From Ptiloglossa arizonensis (lineage: Eukaryota; Arthropoda; Insecta; Hymenoptera; Colletidae), in NCBI RefSeq assembly GCF_051014685.1, contig NW_027478419.1:186001-250000 (forward strand): a stretch of 64,000 nucleotides of DNA. The letters are read 5' to 3'. The translations under genes and the position numbers were made by a program. Below, in pieces: positions 26,301 to 38,999 of the stretch. Position 1 is the first letter of the stretch; the number at the start of each line of letters is the position of its first letter. A model generated the notes under the pieces. That model was given only the letters and a program-made list of their open reading frames with translations. It ran no database searches and was not told where the DNA came from.

Positions 26301-29300
26301 GTAGAATCTCGCCCGATTACAACGGTATGCGTACTTTTCCCCTAGGCCGTTCTAGTTATTTCGTTTCGAGCATCAGAACTGGGCAAATTTTGAGTTTCTC
26401 AAGCGTTTCTTACCTCCAAACTGCCATATCTCGCGAACGGATTGATCAATCCGCAAAATTTCTGTTGCATCTGAAAGTATAAACTCGCCCGGTTACAACG
26501 GTATGCGTACTTTTCCCCTATGCCGTTCTAGTTACTCGTTTCGAGCATCAGAACTGCGAAAATTTTGAGTTTCTCAAGCGTTTCTTATTTCCAAACTGCC
26601 ATATCTCGCGAACGGATCGACCAATCCGCAAAATTTCTGTTGCATGTGCAAGTAGAATCTCGCCCGATTACAACGGTATGCGTACTTTTCCCCTAGGCCG
26701 TTCTAGTTATTTCGTTTCGAGCATCAGAACTGCGCAAATTTTGAGTTTCTCAAGCGTTTCTTACATCCCAACTGCCATATCTCGCGAACGGATTGACCAA
26801 TCCGCAAAATTTCTGTTGCGTCTGAAAGTAGAAACTCGCCCGATTACAACGGTGTGCGTACTATTCCCCTAGGCCGTTCTAGTTACTCGTTTCGAGCATC
26901 AGAACTGCGAAAATTTTGAGTTTCTCAAGCGTTTCTTATATCCAAACTGCCATATCTCGCGAACGGATTGATCAATCCGCAAAATTTCTGTTGCATCTGA
27001 AAGTAGAAACTCGCCCGATTACAACGGTATGCGCACTTTTCCCCAGGCCGTTCTAGTTATTCGTATCGAGCATCAGAACTGCGAAAATTTTGAGTTTCTC
27101 AAGCGTTTCTTACATCCAAACTTCCATATCTCGCGAACGGATTGACCAATCCGCAAAATTTCTGTTGCATCTGAAAGTAGAAACTCGCCCGATTACAACG
27201 GTATGCGTACTTTTCCCCTAGGCCGTTCTAGTTATTCGTTTCGAGCATCAGAACTGCGAAAATTTTGAGTTTCTCAAGCGTTTCTTATTTCCAAACTGCC
27301 ATATCTCGCGAACGGATTGATCAATTCGCAAAATTTCTGCGGCATCTGAAAGTAGAAACTCGCCCGATTACAACGGTATGCGCACTTTTCCCCTAGGCCG
27401 TTCCAGTTATTCATTTCGAGCATCAGAACTGCGAAAATTTTGAGTTTCTCAAGCGTTTCTTACTTCCAAACTGCCATATCTCGCGAACGGATCGACCAAT
27501 CCGCAAAATTTCTGTTGCATGTGCAAGTAGAATCTCGCCCGATTACAACGGTATGCGTACTTTTCCCCTAGGCCGTTCTAGTTATTTCGTTTCGAGCATC
27601 AGAACTGCGCAAATTTTGAGTTTCTCAAGCGTTTCTTATATCCAAACTGCCATATCTCGCGAACGGATTGATCAATCCGCAAAATTTCTGTTGCGTCTGA
27701 AAGTAGAAACTCGCCCGATTACAACGGTGTGCGTACTATTCCCCTAGGCCGTTCTAGTTACTCGTTTCGAGCATCAGAACTGCGAAAATTTTGAGTTTCT
27801 CAAGCGTTTCTTACTTCCAAACTGCCATATCTCGCGAACGGATCGACCAATCCGCAAAATTTCTGTTGCATGTGCAAGTAGAATCTCGCCCGATTACAAC
27901 GGTATGCGTACTTTTCCCCTAGGCCGTTCTAGTTATTTCGTTTCGAGCATCAGAACTGCGCAAATTTTGAGTTTCTCAAGCGTTTCTTACCTCCCAACTG
28001 CCATATCTCGCGAACGGATTGACCAATCCGCAAAATTTCTGTTGCGTCTGAAAGTAGAAACTCGCCCGATTACAACGGTGTGCGTACTATTCCCCTAGGC
28101 CGTTCTAGTTACTCGTTTCGAGCATCAGAACTGCGAAAATTTTGAGTTTCTCAAGCGTTTCTTATATCCAAACTGCCATATCTCGCGAACGGATTGATCA
28201 ATCCGCAAAATTTCTGTTGCATCTGAAGTAGAAACTCGCCCGATTACAACGGTATGCGTACTATTCCCCTAGGCCGTTCTAGTTACTCGTTTCGAGCATC
28301 AGAACTGCGAAAATTTTGAGTTTCTCAAGCGTTTCTTATATCCAAACTGCCATATCTCGCGAACGGATTGATCAATCCGCAAAATTTCTGTTGCATCTGA
28401 AAGTAGAAACTCGCCCGATTACAACGGTATGCGTACTTTTCCCCTAGGCCGTTCTAGTTATTCGTTTCGAGCATCAGAACTGCGAAAATTTTGAGTTTCT
28501 CAAGCGTTTCTTATTTCCAAACTGCCATATCTCGCGAACGGATTGATCAATTCGCAAAATTTCTGCGGCATCTGAAAGTAGAAACTCGCCCGATTACAAC
28601 GGTATGCGCACTTTTCCCCTAGGCCGTTCCAGTTATTCATTTCGAGCATCAGAACTGCGAAAATTTTGAGTTTCTCAAGCGTTTCTTACTTCCAAACTGC
28701 CATATCTCGCGAACGGATCGACCAATCCGCAAAATTTCTGTTGCATGTGCAAGTAGAATCTCGCCCGATTACAACGGTATGCGTACTTTTCCCCTAGGCC
28801 GTTCTAGTTATTTCGTTTCGAGCATCAGAACTGCGCAAATTTTGAGTTTCTCAAGCGTTTCTTACCTCCAAACTGCCATATCTCGCGAACGGATTGATCA
28901 ATCCGCAAAATTTCTGTTGCATCTGAAAGTATAAACTCGCCCGGTTACAACGGTATGCGTACTTTTCCCCTATGCCGTTCTAGTTACTCGTTTCGAGCAT
29001 CAGAACTGCGAAAATTTTGAGTTTCTCAAGCGTTTCTTATTTCCAAACTGCCATATCTCGCGAACGGATCGACCAATCCGCAATATTTCTGTTGCATGTG
29101 CAAGTAGAATCTCGCCCGATTACAACGGTATGCGTACTTTTCCCCTAGGCCGTTCTAGTTATTTCGTTTCGAGCATCAGAACTGCGCAAATTTTGAGTTT
29201 CTCAAGCGTTTCTTACCTCCCAACTGCCATATCTCGCGAACGGATTGACCAATCCGCAAAATTTCTGTTGCGTCTGAAAGTAGAAACTCGCCCGATTACA

Positions 29301-29776
29301 ACGGTGTGCGTACTATTCCCCTAGGCCGTTCTAGTTACTCGTTTCGAGCATCAGAACTGCGAAAATTTTGAGTTTCTCAAGCGTTTCTTATATCCAAACT
29401 GCCATATCTCGCGAACGGATTGATCAATCCGCAAAATTTCTGTTGCATCTGAAAGTAGAAACTCGCCCGATTACAACGGTATGCGCACTTTTCCCCAGGC
29501 CGTTCTAGTTATTCGTGTCGAGCATCAGAACTGCGAAAATTTTGAGTTTCTCAAGCGTTTCTTACATCCAAACTTCCATATCTCGCGAACGGATTGACCA
29601 ATCCGCAAAATTTCTGTTGCATCTGAAAGTAGAAACTCGCCCGATTACAACGGTATGCGTACTTTTCCCCTAGGCCGTTCTAGTTATTCGTTTCGAGCAT
29701 CAGAACTGCGAAAATTTTGAGTTTCTCAAGCGTTTCTTATTTCCAAACTGCCATATCTCGCGAACGGATTGATCAA
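23317..29776 (+). repeat. 7-mer-spaced HOR series with a 14-mer (2452-bp) superunit
   Basis: The diagnostic monomer with CAATTCGCAAAATTTCTGCGG begins near 23,470, 24,171, 25,223, 26,099, 27,325, 28,551 and 29,777. The last three intervals are each exactly 1226 bp. Units beginning at 26,099 and 28,551 share GTATAAACTCGCCCGGTTAC, CTATGCC and ACATCCAAACTTCC monomers. The one at 27,325 has a different composition, so the true repeat is 2452 bp (14 monomers) with alternating halves. A single-base deletion (CATCTGAAGTAG) marks a 174-bp monomer near 28,224. Confidence 0.85.
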
Positions 29777-31870
29777 TTCGCAAAATTTCTGCGGCATCTG
29801 AAAGTAGAAACTCGCCCGATTACAACGGTATGCGCACTTTTCCCCTAGGCCGTTCCAGTTATTCATTTCGAGCATCAGAACTGCGAAAATTTTGAGTTTC
29901 TCAAGCGTTTCTTACTTCCAAACTGCCATATCTCGCGAACGGATCGACCAATCCGCAAAATTTCTGTTGCATGTGCAAGTAGAATCTCGCCCGATTACAA
30001 CGGTATGCGTACTTTTCCCCTAGGCCGTTCTAGTTATTTCGTTTCGAGCATCAGAACTGCGCAAATTTTGAGTTTCTCAAGCGTTTCTTACCTCCCAACT
30101 GCCATATCTCGCGAACGGATTGACCAATCCGTAAAATTTCTGTTGCGTCTGAAAGTAGAAACTCGCCCGATTACAACGGTGTGCGTACTATTCCCCTAGG
30201 CCGTTCTAGTTACTCGTTTCGAGCATCAGAACTGCGCAAATTTTGAGTTTCTCAAGCGTTTCTTATATCCAAACTGCCATATCTCGCGAACGGATTGATC
30301 AATCCGCAAAATTTCTGTTGCGTCTGAAAGTAGAAACTCGCCCGATTACAACGGTGTGCGTACTATTCCCCTAGGCCGTTCTAGTTACTCGTTTCGAGCA
30401 TCAGAACTGCGAAAATTTTGAGTTTCTCAAGCGTTTCTTACTTCCAAACTGCCATATCTCGCGAACGGATCGACCAATCCGCAAAATTTCTGTTGCATGT
30501 GCAAGTAGAATCTCGCCCGATTACAACGGTATGCGTACTTTTCCCCTAGGCCGTCCTAGTTATTTCGTTTCGAGCATCAGAACTGCGCAAATTTTGAGTT
30601 TCTCAAGCGTTTCTTACCTCCAAACTGCCATATCTCGCGAACGGATTGATCAATCCGCAAAATTTCTGTTGCATCTGAAAGTAGAAACTCGCCCGATTAC
30701 AACGGTATGCGTACTTTTCCCCTATGCCGTTCTAGTTACTCGTTTCGAGCATCAGAACTGCGAAAATTTTGAGTTTCTCAAGCGTTTCTTATTTCCAAAC
30801 TGCCATATCTCGCGAACGGATCGACCAATCCGCAAAATTTCTGTTGCATGTGCAAGTAGAATCTCGCCCGATTACAACGGTATGCGTACTTTTCCCCTAG
30901 GCCGTTCTAGTTATTTCGTTTCGAGCATCAGAACTGCGCAAATTTTGAGTTTCTCAAGCGTTTCTTACCTCCCAACTGCCATATCTCGCGAACGGATTGA
31001 CCAATCCGTAAAATTTCTGTTGCGTCTGAAAGTAGAAACTCGCCCGATTACAACGGTGTGCGTACTATTCCCCTAGGCCGTTCTAGTTACTCGTTTCGAG
31101 CATCAGAACTGCGCAAATTTTGAGTTTCTCAAGCGTTTCTTATATCCAAACTGCCATATCTCGCGAACGGATTGATCAATCCGCAAAATTTCTGTTGCGT
31201 CTGAAAGTAGAAACTCGCCCGATTACAACGGTGTGCGTACTATTCCCCTAGGCCGTTCTAGTTACTCGTTTCGAGCATCAGAACTGCGAAAATTTTGAGT
31301 TTCTCAAGCGTTTCTTACTTCCAAACTGCCATATCTCGCGAACGGATCGACCAATCCGCAAAATTTCTGTTGCATGTGCAAGTAGAATCTCGCCCGATTA
31401 CAACGGTATGCGTACTTTTCCCCTAGGCCGTCCTAGTTATTTCGTTTCGAGCATCAGAACTGCGCAAATTTTGAGTTTCTCAAGCGTTTCTTACCTCCAA
31501 ACTGCCATATCTCGCGAACGGATTGATCAATCCGCAAAATTTCTGTTGCATCTGAAAGTAGAAACTCGCCCGATTACAACGGTTTGCGTACTTTTCCCCT
31601 ATGCCGTTCTAGTTACTCGTTTCGAGCATCAGAACTGCGAAAATTTTGAGTTTCTCAAGCGTTTCTTATTTCCAAACTGCCATATCTCGCGAACGGATCG
31701 ACCAATCCGCAAAATTTCTGTTGCATGTGCAAGTAGAATCTCGCCCGATTACAACGGTATGCGTACTTTTCCCCTAGGCCGTTCTGGTTATTTCGTTTCG
31801 AGCATCAGAACTGCGCAAATTTTGAGTTTCTCAAGCGTTTCTTACCTCCCAACTGCCATATCTCGCGAAC
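29777..31870 (+). repeat. 32-mer-offset copy plus a 5-mer HOR of 877 bp
   Basis: About 29,777-30,700 matches 24,171-25,094 at an offset of 5606 bp (32 x 175 + 6). Shared markers are CAATCCGTAAAATTTC (24,521 and 30,127) and GGCCGTCCTAG. From about 29,930 a five-monomer unit of 877 bp (three 175-bp and two 176-bp monomers) runs about two and a quarter times. The GGCCGTCCTAG variant lies near 30,552 and 31,429, and CCGTAAAATT near 30,129 and 31,006. The third CCGTAAAATT is absent near 31,883, which marks the end of the block. Confidence 0.85.
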
Positions 31871-34665
31871 GGATTGACCAATCCGCAAAATTTCTGTTGC
31901 GTCTGAAAGTAGAAACTCGCCCGATTACAACGGTGTGCGTACTATTCCCCTAGGCCGTTCTAGTTACTCGTTTCGAGCATCAGAACTGCGAAAATTTTGA
32001 GTTTCTCAAGCGTTTCTTATTTCCAAACTGCCATATCTCGCGAACGGATTGACCAATCCGCAAAACTTCTGTTGCTTCTGAAAGTAGAAACTCGCCCGAT
32101 TACGACGGTATGCGTACTTTTCCCCTAGGCCGTTCCAGTTATTCATTTCGAGCATCAGAACTGCGAAAATTTTGAGTTTCTCAAGCGTTTCTTACCTCCA
32201 AACTGCCATATCGCGCGAAAGGATTGACCAATCCGCAAAATTTCTGTTGCGTCTGAAAGTAGAAACTCGCCCGATTACAACGGTGGGTGTAGTTTTCCCC
32301 TAGGCCGTTCTAGTTATTCGTTTCGAGCATCAGAACTGCGAAAATTTTGAGTTTCTCAAGCGTTTCTTACCTCCAAACTGCCATATCTCGCGAACGGATT
32401 GACCAATCCGCAAAATTTCTGTTGCGTCTGAAAGTAGAAACTCGCCCGATTACAACGGTGTGCGTACTATTCCCCTAGGCCGTTCTAGTTACTCGTTTCG
32501 AGCATCAGAACTGCGAAAATTTTGAGTTTTTCAAGCGTTTCTTACCTCCAAACTGCCATATCTCGCGAACGGATTGACCAATCCGCAAAATTTCTGTTGC
32601 GTCTGAAAGTAGAAACTCCCCCGATTACAACGGTGTGCGTACTATTCCCCTAAGCCGTTCTAGTTACTCGTTTCGAGCATCAGATCTGCGAAAATTTTGA
32701 GTTTCTCAAGCGTTTCTTACCTCCAAACTGCCATATCTCGCGATCGGATTGACCAATCCGCAAAATTTCTCTTGCATTTGAAAGTAGAAACTCGCCCGAT
32801 TACAACGGTATGCGTACTTTTCCCCTAGGCCGTTCTAGTTATTCGTTTCGAGCATCAGAACTGCGAAAATTTTGAGTTTCTCAAGCGTTTCTTATTTCCA
32901 AACTGCCATATCTCGCGAACGGATTGATCAATTCGCAAAATTTCTGAGGCATCTGAAAGTAGAAACTCGCCCGATTACAACGGTATGCGCACTTTTCCCC
33001 TAGGCCGTTCCAGTTATTCATTTCGAGCATCAGAACTGCGAAAATTTTGAGTTTCTCAAGCGTTTCTTACTTCCAAACTGCCATATCTCGCGAACGGATC
33101 GACCAATCCGCAAAATTTCTGTTGCATGTGCAAGTAGAATCTCGCCCGATTACAACGGTATGCGTACTTTTCCCCTAGGCCGTTCTAGTTATTTCGTTTC
33201 GAGCATCAGAACTGCGCAAATTTTGAGTTTCTCAAGCGTTTCTTACCTCCAAACTGCCATATCTCGCGAACGGATTGACCAATCCGCAAAATTTCTGTTG
33301 CGTCTGAAAGTAGAAACTCGCCCGATTACAACGGTGTGCGTACTATTCCCCTAGGCCGTTCTAGTTACTCGTTTCGAGCATCAGAACTGCGAAAATTTTG
33401 AGTTTCTCAAGCGTTTCTTATTTCCAAACTGCCATATCTCGCGAACGGATTGACCAATCCGCAAAACTTCTGTTGCTTCTGAAAGTAGAAACTCGCCCGA
33501 TTACGACGGTATGCGTACTTTTCCCCTAGGCCGTTCCAGTTATTCATTTCGAGCATCAGAACTGCGAAAATTTTGAGTTTCTCAAGCGTTTCTTACCTCC
33601 AAACTGCCATATCGCGCGAAAGGATTGACCAATCCGCAAAATTTCTGTTGCGTCTGAAAGTAGAAACTCGCCCGATTACAACGGTGGGTGTAGTTTTCCC
33701 CTAGGCCGTTCTAGTTATTCGTTTCGAGCATCAGAACTGCGAAAATATTGAGTTTCTCAAGCGTTTCTTACCTCCAAACTGCCATATCTCGCGAACGGAT
33801 TGACCAATCCGCAAAATTTCTGTTGCGTCTGAAAGTAGAAACTCGCCCGATTACAACGGTGTGCGTACTATTCCCCTAGGCCGTTCTAGTTACTCGTTTC
33901 GAGCATCAGAACTGCGAAAATTTTGAGTTTTTCAAGCGTTTCTTACCTCCAAACTGCCATATCTCGCGAACGGATTGACCAATCCGCAAAATTTCTGTTG
34001 CGTCTGAAAGTAGAAACTCCCCCGATTACAACGGTGTGCGTACTATTCCCCTAGGCCGTTCTAGTTACTCGTTTCGAGCATCAGATCTGCGAAAATTTTG
34101 AGTTTCTCAAGCGTTTCTTACCTCCAAACTGCCATATCTCGCGATCGGATTGACCAATCCGCAAAATTTCTCTTGCATTTGAAAGTAGAAACTCGCCCGA
34201 TTACAACGGTATGCGTACTTTTCCCCTAGGCCGTTCTAGTTATTCGTTTCGAGCATCAGAACTGCGAAAATTTTGAGTTTCTCAAGCGTTTCTTATTTCC
34301 AAACTGCCATATCTCGCGAACGGATTGATCAATTCGCAAAATTTCTGAGGCATCTGAAAGTAGAAACTCGCCCGATTACAACGGTATGCGCACTTTTCCC
34401 CTAGGCCGTTCCAGTTATTCATTTCGAGCATCAGAACTGCGAAAATTTTGAGTTTCTCAAGCGTTTCTTACTTCCAAACTGCCATATCTCGCGAACGGAT
34501 CGACCAATCCGCAAAATTTCTGTTGCATGTGCAAGTAGAATCTCGCCCGATTACAACGGTATGCGTACTTTTCCCCTAGGCCGTTCTAGTTATTTCGTTT
34601 CGAGCATCAGAACTGCGCAAATTTTGAGTTTCTCAAGCGTTTCTTACCTCCAAACTGCCATATCT
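31871..34665 (+). repeat. 8-mer HOR, two tandem copies of 1401 bp
   Basis: The eight-monomer unit repeats at offset 1401. Paired markers are AAAACTTCTGTTGCTTCTG (about 32,062 and 33,463), TTACGACGGTATG, ATCGCGCGAAAGG (about 32,210 and 33,611), GGTGGGTGTAG, GAGTTTTTCAAG, CTCCCCCGATTAC, CAGATCTGCG (32,682 and 34,083), TTTCTCTTGCATTTG and TTCTGAGGCATC. Only a few substitutions separate the copies (CTAAGCCG in the left, GAAAATATTGAG in the right, CCTCCCAAC versus CCTCCAAAC). The composition differs from the 8-mer at 7-9.6 kb, so the two 8-mers are independent. Confidence 0.9.
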
Positions 34666-35577
34666 CGCGAACGGATTGATCAATCCGCAAAATTTCTGTT
34701 GCATCTGAAAGTAGAAACTCGCCCGATTACAACGGTATGCGTACTTTTCCCCTATGCCGTTCTAGTTACTCGTTTCGAGCATCAGAACTGCGAAAATTTT
34801 GAGTTTCTCAAGCGTTTCTTATTTCCAAACTGCCATATCTCGCGAACGGATCGACCAATCCGCAAAATTTCTGTTGCATGTGCAAGTAGAATCTCGCCCG
34901 ATTACAACGGTATGCGTACTCTTCCCCTAGGCCGTTCTAGTTATTTCGTTTCGAGCATCAGAACTGCGCAAATTTTGAGTTTCTCAAGCGTTTCTTACCT
35001 CCCAACTGCCATATCTCGCGAACGGATTGACCAATCCGCAAAATTACTGTTGCGTCTGAAAGTAGAAACTCGCCCGATTACAACGGTGTGCGTACTATTC
35101 CCCTAGGCCGTTCTAGTTACTCGTTTCGAGCATCAGAACTGCGAAAATTTTGAGTTTCTCAAGCGTTTCTTATATCCAAACTGCCATATCTCGCGAACGG
35201 ATTGATCAATCCGCAAAATTTCTGTTGCATCTGAAAGTAGAAACTCGCCCGATTACAACGGAGGGTGTAGTTTTCCCCTAGGCCGTTCTAGTTATTCGTT
35301 TCGAGCATCAGAACTGCGAAAATTTTGAGTTTCTCAAGCGTTTCTTACCTCCAAACTGCCATATCTCGCGAACGGATTGACCAATCCGCAAAATTTCTGT
35401 TGCGTCTGAAAGTAGAAACTCGCCCGATTACAACGGTTTGCGTACTATTCCCCTAGGCCGTTCTAGTTACTCGTTTCGTGCATCAGAACTGCGAAAATTT
35501 TGAGTTTTTCAAGCGTTTCTTACCTCCAAACTGCCATATCTCGCGAACGGATTGACCAATCCGCAAAATTTCTGTTG
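34666..35577 (+). repeat. Transition monomers before the pentamer block
   Basis: The left part (34,561-35,150) resembles the order seen at 30,531-31,120. It is followed by monomers with CGGAGGGTGTAG (near 35,260), GGTTTGCGTACTATT (near 35,430) and TTTCGTGCATCAG (near 35,475), each seen only here. The stretch ends where GAGTTTTTCAAG and ACTCACCCGATT monomers introduce the 875-bp block. Confidence 0.75.
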
Positions 35578-38500
35578 CGTCTGAAAGTAGAAACTCACCC
35601 GATTACAACGGTGTGCGTACTATTCCCCTAGGCCGTTCTAGTTACTCGTTTCGAGCATCAGAACTGCGAAAATTTTGAGTTTCTCAAGCGTTTCTTACCT
35701 CCAAACTGCCATATCTCGCGATCGGATTGACCAATCCGCAAAATTTCTGTTGCATTTGAAAGTAGAAACTCGCCTGATTACAACGGTATGCGTACATTTC
35801 CCCTAGGCCGTTCTAGTTACTCGTTTCGAGCATCAGAACTGCGAAAATTTTGAGTTTCTCAAGCGTTTCTTATCTCCAAACTGCCATATCTCGCGAACGG
35901 ATAGACCAATCTGCAAAATATCTGTAGCATCTGAAAGTAGAAACTCGCCCGATTACAACGGTATGTGTAGTTTTCCCCTAGGCCGTTCCAGTTATTCGTT
36001 TCGAGCATCAGAACTGCGAAAGTTTTGAGTTTCTCAAGCGTTTCTTACATCCAAACTGCCATATCTCGCGAACGGATTGACTGATCCACAAAATTTCTGT
36101 TGCATCTGAAAGTAGAAACTCGCCCGATTACAACGGTATGCGCACTTTTCCCCTAGGCCGTTCTAGTTATTCGTGTCGAGCATCAGAACTGCGCAAATTT
36201 TGAGTTTCTCAAGCGTTTCTTACCTCCAAACTGCCATATCTCGCGAACGGATTGACCAATCCGCAAAATTTCTGTTGCATCTGAAAGTAGAAACTCACCC
36301 GATTACAACGGTATGCGTACTCTTCCCCTATGCCGTTCTAGTTACTCGTTTCGAGCATCAGAACTGCGAAAATTTTGAGTTTTTCAAGCGTTTCTTACCT
36401 CCAAACTGCCATATCTCGCGAACGGATTGACCAATCCGCAAAATTTCTGTTGCGTCTGAAAGTAGAAACTCACCCGATTACAACGGTGTGCGTACAATTC
36501 CCCTAGGCCGTTCTAGTTACTCGTTTCGAGCATCAGAACTGCGAAAATTTTGAGTTTCTCAAGCGTTTCTTACCTCCAAACTGCCATATCTCGCGATCGG
36601 ATTGACCAATCCGCAAAATTTCTGTTGCATTTGAAAGTAGAAACTCGCCTGATTACAACGGTATGCGTACATTTCCCCTAGGCCGTTCTAGTTACTCGTT
36701 TCGAGCATCAGAACTGCGAAAATTTTGAGTTTCTCAAGCGTTTCTTATCTCCAAACTGCCATATCTCGCGAACGGATAGACCAATCTGCAAAATATCTGT
36801 AGCATCTGAAAGTAGAAACTCGCCCGATTACAACGGTATGTGTAGTTTTCCCCTAGGCCGTTCCAGTTATTCGTTTCGAGCATCAGAACTGCGAAAGTTT
36901 TGAGTTTCTCAAGCGTTTCTTACATCCAAACTGCCATATCTCGCGAACGGATTGACTGATCCACAAAATTTCTGTTGCATCTGAAAGTAGAAACTCGCCC
37001 GATTACAACGGTATGCGCACTTTTCCCCTAGGCCGTTCTAGTTATTCGTGTCGAGCATCAGAACTGCGCAAATTTTGAGTTTCTCAAGCGTTTCTTACCT
37101 CCAAACTGCCATATCTCGCGAACGGATTGACCAATCCGCAAAATTTCTGTTGCATCTGAAAGTAGAAACTCACCCGATTACAACGGTATGCGTACTCTTC
37201 CCCTATGCCGTTCTAGTTACTCGTTTCGAGCATCAGAACTGCGAAAATTTTGAGTTTTTCAAGCGTTTCTTACCTCCAAACTGCCATATCTCGCGAACGG
37301 ATTGACCAATCCGCAAAATTTCTGTTGCGTCTGAAAGTAGAAACTCACCCGATTACAACGGTGTGCGTACAATTCCCCTAGGCCGTTCTAGTTACTCGTT
37401 TCGAGCATCAGAACTGCGAAAATTTTGAGTTTCTCAAGCGTTTCTTACCTCCAAACTGCCATATCTCGCGATCGGATTGACCAATCCGCAAAATTTCTGT
37501 TGCATTTGAAAGTAGAAACTCGCCTGATTACAACGGTATGCGTACATTTCCCCTAGGCCGTTCTAGTTACTCGTTTCGAGCATCAGAACTGCGAAAATTT
37601 TGAGTTTCTCAAGCGTTTCTTATCTCCAAACTGCCATATCTCGCGAACGGATAGACCAATCTGCAAAATATCTGTAGCATCTGAAAGTAGAAACTCGCCC
37701 GATTACAACGGTATGTGTAGTTTTCCCCTAGGCCGTTCCAGTTATTCGTTTCGAGCATCAGAACTGCGAAAGTTTTGAGTTTCTCAAGCGTTTCTTACAT
37801 CCAAACTGCCATATCTCGCGAATGGATTGACTGATCCACAAAATTTCTGTTGCATCTGAAAGTAGAAACTCGCCCGATTACAACGGTATGCGCACTTTTC
37901 CCCTAGGCCGTTCTAGTTATTCGTGTCGAGCATCAGAACTGCGCAAATTTTGAGTTTCTCAAGCGTTTCTTACCTCCAAACTGCCATATCTCGCGAACGG
38001 ATTGACCATTCCGCAAAATGTCTGTTGCATCTGAAAGTAGAAACTCACCCGATTACAACGGTATGCGTACTCTTCCCCTATGCCGTTCTAGTTACTCGTT
38101 TCGAGCATCAGAACTGCGAAAATTTTGAGTTTTTCAAGCGTTTCTTACCTCCAAACTGCCATATCTCGCGAACGGATTGACCAATCCGCAAAATTTCTGT
38201 TGCGTCTGAAAGTAGAAACTCACCCGATTACAACGGTGTGCGTACTATTCCCCTAGGCCGTTCTAGTTACTCGTTTCGAGCATCAGAACTGCGAAAATTT
38301 TGAGTTTCTCAAGCGTTTCTTACCTCCAAACTGCCATATCTCGCGATCGGATTGACCAATCCGCAAAATTTCTGTTGCATTTGAAAGTAGAAACTCGCCT
38401 GATTACAACGGTATGCGTACATTTCCCCTAGGCCGTTCTAGTTACTCGTTTCGAGCATCAGAACTGCGAAAATTTTGAGTTTCTCAAGCGTTTCTTATCT

Positions 38501-38999
38501 CCAAACTGCCATATCTCGCGAACGGATAGACCAATCTGCAAAATATCTGTAGCATCTGAAAGTAGAAACTCGCCCGATTACAACGGTATGTGTAGTTTTC
38601 CCCTAGGCCGTTCCAGTTATTCGTTTCGAGCATCAGAACTGCGAAAGTTTTGAGTTTCTCAAGCGTTTCTTACATCCAAACTGCCATATCTCGCGAACGG
38701 ATTGACTGATCCACAAAATTTCTGTTGCATCTGAAAGTAGAAACTCGCCCGATTACAACGGTATGCGCACTTTTCCCCTAGGCCGTTCTAGTTATTCGTG
38801 TCGAGCATCAGAACTGCGCAAATTTTGAGTTTCTCAAGCGTTTCTTACCTCCAAACTGCCATATCTCGCGAACGGATTGACCATTCCGCAAAATTTCTGT
38901 TGCATCTGAAAGTAGAAACTCACCCGATTACAACGGTATGCGTACTCTTCCCCTATGCCGTTCTAGTTACTCGTTTCGAGCATCAGAACTGCGAAAATT
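35578..38999 (+). repeat. Pentamer HOR block A, 875-bp unit, ~4 copies
   Basis: Five distinct monomers repeat with an exact 875-bp period. Type 1 has ACTCACCCGATT and GTGTGCGTAC. Type 2 has TCGCGATCGG, GCATTTGAAAG and CGCCTGATTAC with TACATTTCCCC. Type 3 has GGATAGACCAATCTGC, AAAATATCTGTAGC and TATGTGTAG. Type 4 has TTGACTGATCCAC with GCGCACTTTT. Type 5 has GTGTCGAGC, GCGCAAATTTTG and TACTCTTCCCC. The GGATAGACC marker falls at 35,901 and 36,776 and then every 875 bp. Units fall into subtypes differing at a few sites (see findings). A fuller copy lies at 56.9-61.2 kb. Confidence 0.95.

Noticed and set aside
31408..31953. Longest open frames (181 residues, also at 30,531-31,076 and 34,561-35,106) as protein-coding genes
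   Set aside because: They are satellite monomers read in register. The same peptide blocks recur wherever the sequence recurs, ends are set by the TGA in GGATTGA, and length depends on a GGATTGA-to-GGATCGA change or a one-base indel. No start context, intron, poly-A or domain supports a gene.
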